A stretch of DNA of 40,227 nt from a virus, in the IMG/VR virus record IMGVR_UViG_3300045999_001945, positions 1 through 40,227 of that record. One strand, 5' to 3'. Made by a program: the position numbers and the translations under genes. Of this stretch, positions 36,148-40,227 are shown one piece after another (within the stretch, counting starts at the first letter, position 1; each line of letters starts with the position of its first letter). The notes under the pieces are model-generated. The model was not told where the DNA came from and did no database searches. It saw nothing but the letters and a program-made list of their open reading frames with translations.

Positions 36148-36872
36148 GATGTTGTTCCTTTTATTTTGATGATCGAAACGATTCCGTACTTACTCAATAG
36201 GTGCTTATTTTCATCTTTACATAGCTTTGCGCCCAACTCTCCGCTTTTCCCTAGGTGCGTTCCTAGGTGCTTATACTGCTCAAACTCCAATACGCTACCG
36301 TTATCAAATGTGACTCTAATCGGTATTGATCTGTGCTTCGAAAGTTTTGCTTTCGTGGTTTCTGTGTGAGTTTTTCCGTAGAATGGGTTTTTTGCACCAG
36401 TAATGCCTTTTGATATTGCATTCTTCCAAGACTGTTTCTCTTTTTCTGTCATGTTATAGTAGCATGGTTTTCCGTACATTGGATTTTTGTCTCCTGCAAT
36501 CAATTTACCCTTTCCGTAAAATCCATTGTTTACGCCTGATATGTGATGCTTGGCAATTTTTTTAGCCAACTCAAATTCTCTCGCAGAAATCTTACGCCGC
36601 CTCGCGCCGCCATTAGACGCGCTCATTGTTATTAGCGCATACGACATGCTTCTCTTATACGATGCGATCTCTACCATTTTGACTAGAAGCATGTGACATA
36701 TAAAGTGTTCTCTGGCAGTAAGGCTGACAAGATTTTCTTTGTTATTGCGACCACCCAAAGATTTTGGCACAATATGATGTCGCTCATAGTATTCTTCGTC
36801 CGAACGTTCTCTAGTTTTGGCAGATTCTATAATTGACATGTACCATTTGGTGTATTTGTTATCTATAAACAT
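36144..36872 (-). CDS. HNH homing endonuclease with NUMOD3 repeats, between the UvsX halves
   Basis: An N-terminal HNH nuclease: [34 protein letters not shown] (about 27-62) carries the His-His, Asn and second His positions. The middle and C-terminal parts have NUMOD3-type DNA-binding modules ([24 protein letters not shown]). It would cut an uninterrupted uvsX allele and allow the cassette to copy itself. It lies exactly between the split intein genes and has its own TATAAATA late promoter (36902-36909). AAGGA precedes the ATG. It is not fused to the intein; the C-half is translated from an ATGA overlap. The known split-gene endonucleases are Vsr-like, so an HNH here is a variant. Confidence 0.9.
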   Translation of the reverse strand: MFIDNKYTKWYMSIIESAKTRERSDEEYYERHHIVPKSLGGRNNKENLVSLTAREHFICHMLLVKMVEIASYKRSMSYALITMSASNGGARRRKISAREFELAKKIAKHHISGVNNGFYGKGKLIAGDKNPMYGKPCYYNMTEKEKQSWKNAISKGITGAKNPFYGKTHTETTKAKLSKHRSIPIRVTFDNGSVLEFEQYKHLGTHLGKSGELGAKLCKDENKHLLSKYGIVSIIKIKGTTS

Positions 36873-36901
36873 GCAGTTCCTTTTCGGTGTTGCTACATGT
36901 T

Positions 36902-36909
36902 TATTTATA
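36902..36909 (-). promoter_or_regulatory. T4-type late promoter TATAAATA for the HNH endonuclease
   Basis: Exact consensus, 30 bases before the endonuclease ATG, right after the stop of the UvsX N-terminal piece. T4 homing endonuclease genes also often carry late promoters. It would co-express UvsX-C late. Confidence 0.72.
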
Positions 36910-36920
36910 GTTTTTATACT

Positions 36921-37841
36921 TTAGACCATATCCACCGAGTCGTTAGTCATGAGGTCCTTTGCTTCGATCCACACGCCATTGACAAGGAACTTATGCTCTT
37001 TAGTGCATTTCACTTTAGTGCCATCTTCAAACTCAATTTCAAGAATGTCTTTGTCGTTGAAGAAATGGGTATCGAGAACTTGTCTCCAAACGCCTTCCTT
37101 TGTCATAACTTCATCGTCGATTGAAACGTTTTCAATGTTTCTCAAGCCATATTTTGTAATAATCTTCGTTCCTGCAACTAGACAGCCGCCAGACATTTCC
37201 TTAGTTGGAATGTATGCACCAACAACATCGTAAACGTGATTAGTGACAAGAAGGGGAACGCCGATCTTGGCTAGCTTCAGATTCAGAACACGGAACGTAG
37301 CCTTCAGAATCTGAGACTTGGTCATGTCCTTAGTCTCTTTGCCTTCTGAAGTATCTTCCATCTCTTTCGTTGAAGACAACTGACCCATAGAGTCAAGCAC
37401 CATCATCATTGGTTGACGATCAGATTCTTTCTGGGCTGTGTATGCGTCAATGATCTTCAGTGCAGTGTGCCTGAACTTTTGAATTGTGTCTGGCTCAGAG
37501 ATGACAACTCGCTTAGGGTCAATACCCTTAGACTCCATCATCTGCTTAGTGACAGCAGCCTCAGTGTCAAAGTAGATCACACCGCCTTTAGGATTGTCGT
37601 CCAAGAATTGCTTGACAACACCTAAGACAAAGAATGTCTTGCCTGTTGCAGACTCGCCAGCGAATGCTGTTACTTTGTTATTGGGTACACCACCGTAGAT
37701 GCTGCCACTAAGCAAAGCATTAAGAGCATACGACCCAGTATCGATACAACCGCTAAACTCAGCGGATGCTCCGCCATCTGCAAGAATTTTAGTGTCTTCA
37801 TCTTTCAACTGTTCCACTAGATTAGAAAAGAAATTGCTCAT
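36921..37841 (-). CDS. uvsX: Fractured UvsX, N-terminal part followed by an N-intein
   Basis: UvsX is the phage RecA: it forms filaments on ssDNA and drives strand exchange. Residues 1-219 hold Walker A (AGESATGKTFF, about 61-71), MMMVLDSMGQL (Walker B, about 139-149) and LLVTNHVYDVVG (about 196-207), up to SGG in loop L2. From residue 220 the sequence CLVAGTKIITKYG starts an N-intein, with CTKEHKF as block B (TxxH-type), ending in a stop 87 residues on. There is no C-terminal third: it is encoded separately at 35629-36147. ATG 37841 has GGAG 9 bases upstream. Promoter 37871-37899 is 30 bases before it. Confidence 0.94.
   Translation of the reverse strand: MSNFFSNLVEQLKDEDTKILADGGASAEFSGCIDTGSYALNALLSGSIYGGVPNNKVTAFAGESATGKTFFVLGVVKQFLDDNPKGGVIYFDTEAAVTKQMMESKGIDPKRVVISEPDTIQKFRHTALKIIDAYTAQKESDRQPMMMVLDSMGQLSSTKEMEDTSEGKETKDMTKSQILKATFRVLNLKLAKIGVPLLVTNHVYDVVGAYIPTKEMSGGCLVAGTKIITKYGLRNIENVSIDDEVMTKEGVWRQVLDTHFFNDKDILEIEFEDGTKVKCTKEHKFLVNGVWIEAKDLMTNDSVDMV
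36924..37184 (-). other. N-intein half (87 aa)
   Basis: Starts with the catalytic Cys after SGG and ends at the stop of the gene. Size matches known split inteins such as gp41-1 (about 88 + 37 aa). Block A (CLVAGTKI) and block B (G-T-K-V-K-C-T-K-E-H) are intact. Confidence 0.93.
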
Positions 37842-37870
37842 AGAATAAACTCCATAATTTATGATCACTG

Positions 37871-37899
37871 ATTATACACCATACCAAACTCAAAGTCAA
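37871..37899 (-). promoter_or_regulatory. Sigma-70 promoter for uvsX
   Basis: TTGACT, 17 bases, TATAAT on the minus strand. One mismatch to consensus. It lies 30 bases before the UvsX N-terminal start codon. Confidence 0.82.
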
Positions 37900-37902
37900 T
37901 TA

Positions 37903-38763
37903 TTACATGCTGTCGTGATCTTTGTGATATAGTTTTGTTGCGTTTACTATTTCATCTTTGTTTAGTGCGATGGGGTCAACTGTCGTCAGATCAATTCTCA
38001 TAGGAGTGCCATCCGACAATTTTTGAAGAGAATAGTTGGCTGCGATTAGTAGCAGAACTGCCATCGGATCAAAAACAAACACGATGATGATGATCATCCA
38101 TACAACAGACTTCTCTAAGAGTTCAGTGCTTGTATCTCCATAGATGAATGATGCGATGTACTTAATAGGACCAACTTCAGCCTCAATTTTCCGAATCGTC
38201 GCGGCTATTGGAGCCCTTTCTTCAGCAAGACTAGCAATCGTCTTCTGTTCGGCTTCAATCTCTTGAATGAGTCTAGTGCGCTCTTTTGTCTGACTACGGC
38301 GGATCTGTACTGCATTCGAGGCACCTTGTTCCGTTGTGCTTCTTGCCATAACTTGATCCACAGCCTCATCCAGCTGTTTGAGATTCTTGCGATTCGCATC
38401 AATGTTCTCCTTAGAGAGTTTTATCTTCTCATCAATGATTTCAACTTTAGCCACAACATCACCCGTGATTGCACCCTGTTCGCTATGTGCTTTTGACAAG
38501 TATCCGAAGATGCCGAGCGAAGTGATCATCATGAGAATAATCACGGCTACAGTGAAGTAGTATTTCAGAATTTTGGGTGCATTCTTCCAGTTTCTATACA
38601 GCCACGATGCAGTAACCAATTTAGTGACTTCTAGTGCACCGCCCATGATTGCAATTGATACTGGTGATGCGGCGAAGATAGCAATCAATCCCACTACAGA
38701 ATAGAATGCAGAAACACTAGAGAGTAGTAATGCAGTGCCGAAAAGAAGAATTACAAATGGCAT
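37903..38763 (-). CDS. Membrane protein with central coiled coil, 286 aa
   Basis: Four hydrophobic segments (about residues 1-20, 22-42, 65-88 and 218-240) with a long charged coiled-coil region between the third and fourth (about 95-200, KVEIIDEKIKLSKENIDANRKNLKQ..). The layout is that of the large conserved membrane/coiled-coil protein that follows the polymerase-linked gene in several T4-like marine phages, with no known function. It may act at the inner membrane during replication or host takeover. The ATG at 38763 overlaps the stop of the previous gene, with GAGG 8 bases upstream. Confidence 0.78.
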   Translation of the reverse strand: MPFVILLFGTALLLSSVSAFYSVVGLIAIFAASPVSIAIMGGALEVTKLVTASWLYRNWKNAPKILKYYFTVAVIILMMITSLGIFGYLSKAHSEQGAITGDVVAKVEIIDEKIKLSKENIDANRKNLKQLDEAVDQVMARSTTEQGASNAVQIRRSQTKERTRLIQEIEAEQKTIASLAEERAPIAATIRKIEAEVGPIKYIASFIYGDTSTELLEKSVVWMIIIIVFVFDPMAVLLLIAANYSLQKLSDGTPMRIDLTTVDPIALNKDEIVNATKLYHKDHDSM

Positions 38764-38764
38764 G

Positions 38765-39166
38765 TCACGCACCTCTTGTTATGGCGATGATCTTATCAAT
38801 CTGCTCTTGAATCTTTTCTCTACGATTGGGCCAGTAGATATACTCTTTTTCTGAATTCTTCATCAGATTCACAAGAAGAGGAACAATCATTTTTTCAAGT
38901 TCAACTAACTTGGCTTTTGTCTGAGTTTGAAGTTGAATGCGCTCAGACTCAAGCCCAAGTTTACCTTCATTGTATAGTTGAAGAATTGTATCTACTTTTT
39001 GTTCAAGGCGACTTAAGGCTTCACCTGAAGATGACACAACTTCGCGAATGACTTTAGTCTCTAGAGTAGTCTCATCTACTACCTGCTTTACTTCAGATTC
39101 ATCAATTGCGCTAAATCCAAAGTCTTCTCCTTGACGAATTGTTAGATACTCTGTTGGTATTGGCAT
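38765..39166 (-). CDS. Conserved T4-like phage protein, 133 aa
   Basis: A helical coiled-coil-type protein (EALSRLEQKVDTILQLYNEGKLGLESERIQLQ, about 49-80) ending in KEYIYWPNRREKIQEQIDKI, a signature I recognise from a family that sits between DNA polymerase and UvsX in marine T4-like phages. Function unknown. The ATG overlaps the polymerase stop (TAATG), so the two are coupled. Confidence 0.8.
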   Translation of the reverse strand: MPIPTEYLTIRQGEDFGFSAIDESEVKQVVDETTLETKVIREVVSSSGEALSRLEQKVDTILQLYNEGKLGLESERIQLQTQTKAKLVELEKMIVPLLVNLMKNSEKEYIYWPNRREKIQEQIDKIIAITRGA

Positions 39167-40227
39167 TACTGAAAGAATCCCATTAGGTTACTTTTCTTCT
39201 CTGCTGACCAACCAAACTTCTCAACAATGATCTGAAGTGGCTCAAGATAAGACTTCTCAAACTGAAGATCGTAGTCTATGTACTTCTCAAAATCAAATTC
39301 TTTAGGCAGAACGTTTGGAACTGAAAGCACATTCTCCTGCATTGGATTAGGTGTCTTCATGTAGCAGAACTTTATCTTCTCTCCGTCTTTGATCAACTGA
39401 TACTTCTTAGTCAGATTCTTTTTGGTCAACAGATGGTTGTACATGATGGCACCACGAACGTGAATCGGTGTACCTTTCTCATACAACTGAGAAGAACTCT
39501 TGTATTTAGTTAGGTCAGAGATGCCTCGAGGAAAGGCTACATCTTCAAACTTCATCTTTCTGAACTCCTGACGGAACTGATCATTGAACTGCTGAAACTC
39601 ACCTTCTGTGCCAGTCATGATCAACTTGAATGCAGCCTCAAACTTGTCGCGACACACCCTAGGAGTGGAAGACTTCACAGATTCAATACCCATCATCTTC
39701 AACTTCGGCTCTGCATATCGAACACCTTCGTTATCCCACACATTCAGAATGTATCGCTTCTTTGCAGTCCAGATGCCAGTGTCTGCAATAGACTCTCGCT
39801 TCATCTGCATCTTCTGATCAAACGCATTCATGTAGTCAGCCAGCTGCTGATATGACTTGTCAATAAACGGTTGAATCTTCTGCTCACACACTCTGTCCAG
39901 AAAGTCTACAATCTTCTCTTTAGTCTCTTTAGGAAGACTAGAGTCACCGTACACTTTCTTGACAAGAGGACCAAAGTGAACGTAGATTGAATCTGTATCT
40001 GATGCGATGATGTAGTCAACACCATCTGTTTTGAGTAGATTGTTCAGATATTCATTCATCTTTTGTTCAATCCAGCGAATGGACAACTGCCCAGACAGTG
40101 TGATTGCTTCAGCTTGACGAATGTCGTAGAAACGGAAGTATTGATTGCCAAGAGCACCATAAGCAGAATTCAACTGCACCTTCTTTGCCATCTGAAGATT
40201 CTTGTACTTTGAGATGCGCTTCTCATC
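39166..40227 (-). CDS. 43: DNA polymerase, family B, T4 gp43-like (C-terminal part; 5-prime end beyond window)
   Basis: The phage replicative polymerase. The window holds its palm and thumb: AKKVQLNSAYGALGNQYF (motif B, first part) and ASDTDSIYVHFG (motif C with the catalytic Asp pair DTDS). The C-terminus has a conserved basic region and ends LMGFFQ. The reading frame runs on through 12 sense codons to the edge of the window (40227), so the exonuclease domain and start lie outside. No insertion is seen at motif C, a known intein or intron site. Confidence 0.95.
   Translation of the reverse strand, partial: DEKRISKYKNLQMAKKVQLNSAYGALGNQYFRFYDIRQAEAITLSGQLSIRWIEQKMNEYLNNLLKTDGVDYIIASDTDSIYVHFGPLVKKVYGDSSLPKETKEKIVDFLDRVCEQKIQPFIDKSYQQLADYMNAFDQKMQMKRESIADTGIWTAKKRYILNVWDNEGVRYAEPKLKMMGIESVKSSTPRVCRDKFEAAFKLIMTGTEGEFQQFNDQFRQEFRKMKFEDVAFPRGISDLTKYKSSSQLYEKGTPIHVRGAIMYNHLLTKKNLTKKYQLIKDGEKIKFCYMKTPNPMQENVLSVPNVLPKEFDFEKYIDYDLQFEKSYLEPLQIIVEKFGWSAEKKSNLMGFFQ

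Noticed and set aside
35629-37841. UvsX interrupted by a frameshift or assembly error
   Set aside because: Each half ends or begins with complete intein blocks (A, B, F, G), the exteins join exactly in loop L2, and a homing endonuclease lies between. This is the known fractured-gene layout.

Overview
The window looks like part of the genome of a T4-like myovirus (Tevenvirinae-like core genes, marine or aquatic flavour), probably infecting a gammaproteobacterium. All genes that I accept are on the minus strand, so transcription runs from high to low coordinates. The phage assignment rests on a family B DNA polymerase, a UvsX recombinase, a gp41-type helicase, a gp61-type primase, T4-type RNase H, NrdA/NrdB, ThyX, spanins, tightly overlapped ATGA gene junctions, and TATAAATA-type late promoters beside TTGACA-N17-TATAAT early promoters. 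The host guess rests on rrn-like boxA sites (GTTCTTTAACAATC).

Layout in transcription order. (1) 40227-33929, replication and recombination: the C-terminal part of the DNA polymerase, two conserved small genes, and the UvsX gene broken in two. The N-terminal piece ends in an N-intein and the C-terminal piece starts with a C-intein. A free-standing HNH homing endonuclease with its own late promoter lies between them. A conserved small gene and the replicative helicase follow, closed by a large terminator hairpin. (2) 33840-32285: short accessory genes behind two copies of a duplicated promoter cassette. (3) 32272-19133, a late block: virion or internal head proteins (several with a shared T4-like capsid-targeting N-terminus), a nucleotidyltransferase-fold protein, two possible nucleic acid enzymes, structural proteins and an i-spanin/o-spanin pair. 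(4) 19136-4910, early/middle nucleotide metabolism and accessory genes: primase, ThyX, NrdA, NrdB, zinc ribbon, RuvC-like nuclease, ClpP-like protease, two sugar-transfer enzymes, an AbrB-like protein, phosphoesterase, glutaredoxin-like protein, RNase H and unknowns, ending at a terminator near 4703. (5) 4667-26: a tRNA array of about 19 tRNAs, with one embedded PD-(D/E)XK (Vsr-like) homing endonuclease gene and one unknown gene. It is preceded by a leader of three tandem promoters. Each of those predicted transcripts starts with a GAAA-tetraloop hairpin, and two of them then carry a boxA, much like a host rRNA operon leader.

The strongest unusual systems are the fractured uvsX gene with a split intein, the rrn-like antitermination leader of the tRNA array, the inverted-repeat elements whose arm starts exactly at tRNA CCA ends, several structurally odd tRNAs, and a family of proteins with a shared capsid-targeting-like N-terminus. 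All family names come from reading the sequence and from memory; no database search was run.
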